From Methanolacinia paynteri (GTDB lineage Archaea > Halobacteriota > Methanomicrobia > Methanomicrobiales > Methanomicrobiaceae): 64,000 nucleotides of DNA. Below are positions 63,598-64,000 of the stretch, piece by piece. The stretch covers positions 1 through 64,000 of the forward strand of contig NZ_KN360930.1 in assembly GCF_000784355.1 (NCBI RefSeq). Direction: 5' to 3'. The notes under the pieces are model-generated. The model was not told where the DNA came from and made no database searches. It saw only the letters and a program-made list of their open reading frames with translations. The stretch's first letter is position 1; the number at the start of each line of letters is the position of its first letter. Made by a program: the position numbers and the translations under genes.

Positions 63598-64000
63598 ATG
63601 GCCACGATACGACTTAATCGAAGCAAAAACGGATCTGAAGCCGAAGGGAAACAGGATTTTTTGGATTCTTTCCTGAACAACAAACAGATGGAGCTTTTGC
63701 TCAGGTCGGCACATATCCAGACGCAGGTCAGCCAGTATATGATGGCCTCAGTCCTTTTCAGCATCCTGCCTTTTTTTGCAATGATGATGATAGGCGTGCT
63801 CTTCTACGTTTTCGATATAAGCATCGGGCTGATACCCGGAGTTCCCGACATTGCAGTTCTTATGGGCGGTGCAGTGCTTATCTCGCTTATAGTCTTCCTG
63901 GGAATGTATTTTTATCCGCAGCTCGAGGTATCCGGTCGTAAGAACAGGATTGACATGGACCTGCCTTATGCGATAACTTACATGCAGGCCCTCTCCTCGA
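63598..64000 (+). CDS. type II/IV secretion membrane platform protein (TadC/ArlJ-like), 5' part
   Basis: The first 134 residues of a membrane protein that continues beyond the window. A polar N-terminal segment (about 50 residues) precedes two hydrophobic segments (about 52-75 and 84-104). Then comes NRIDMDLPYAITYMQALSS, the conserved beginning of the cytoplasmic T2SSF domain. It should anchor the secretion ATPase encoded at 52192-53964 and drive pilin assembly. ATG 63598 is used; an overlapping ATG at 63591 is in another frame. Confidence 0.85.
   Translation, partial: MATIRLNRSKNGSEAEGKQDFLDSFLNNKQMELLLRSAHIQTQVSQYMMASVLFSILPFFAMMMIGVLFYVFDISIGLIPGVPDIAVLMGGAVLISLIVFLGMYFYPQLEVSGRKNRIDMDLPYAITYMQALSS

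Noticed and set aside
1-64000. rRNA, tRNA and insertion sequences
   Set aside because: I found no recognisable rRNA or tRNA cloverleaf sequence and no transposase or integrase motifs on either strand.

Overview
The window looks like a chromosome segment of a methanogenic archaeon, most likely of the order Methanomicrobiales. The evidence is two methanogenesis marker proteins (4 and 2), an archaeal histone, an archaeal-type S-adenosylmethionine synthetase, the large subunit of archaeal replication factor C, archaemetzincin, the diadenylate cyclase DacZ and many archaeal type IV pilins. I cannot name the species from sequence alone. I found no rRNA, tRNA, CRISPR array or transposase.

Layout. 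1-3.8 kb: end of a 2-oxoacid:ferredoxin oxidoreductase operon (korB, korC) with sucC, sucD, then dacZ. 3.9-6.7 kb: small membrane, secreted and FecR-like proteins. 6.8-10.2 kb: AdoMet synthetase and hisG-hisA-hisB. 10.5-15.3 kb: histone, methanogenesis markers 4 and 2, rfcL, a UPF0146 protein and amzA. 15.3-20.4 kb: two transglutaminase-like exported proteins, one of them apparently catalytically dead, a lipoprotein, and an ion permease flanked by two Usp-type proteins. 20.4-22.6 kb: an AT-rich, probably acquired stretch with inositol-1-phosphate synthase. 22.6-26.7 kb: a cytosine-deaminase-like gene divergent from an ECF importer whose S component and both ATPases are fused.

27-51.7 kb is the most unusual part. 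It holds two FecBCD/BtuFCD-type importers, a CobN-type large chelatase subunit, matching ChlI- and ChlD-type AAA+ subunits, a CbiK-type chelatase, adenosylcobinamide amidohydrolase (CbiZ), a TIM-barrel protein that may be related to the cobamide-remodelling enzyme CbiR, and a nitrogenase-like reductase. In that reductase the Fe protein (NifH-like) is fused to a NifD-like subunit and followed by a NifK-like subunit. The reductase genes overlap the second importer by ATGA/GTGA-type junctions, so import and reduction of one substrate, probably a tetrapyrrole, look coupled. I infer a tetrapyrrole (cobamide-like) scavenging and remodelling system; no substrate can be read from the sequence.

52-64 kb is a type IV pilus-like locus: a secretion ATPase, an HTH-PAS regulator, a tight operon of six pilins, a large DUF3821-like surface protein, another degenerate transglutaminase-like protein and the start of a TadC/T2SSF membrane platform. 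Two more pilins of the same type lie at 30.3-31.6 kb, divergent from the first B12-type importer and sharing an intergenic region with a perfect inverted repeat.

A second notable signal is a family of structured GC-rich intergenic elements (10303-10410, 37921-38031 plus strand, 38085-38193 minus strand, and a partial copy at 26735-26778). Three hairpins recur in the same order. The third keeps a GRCRAG loop while its stem changes on both sides, and every copy lies between convergent genes.
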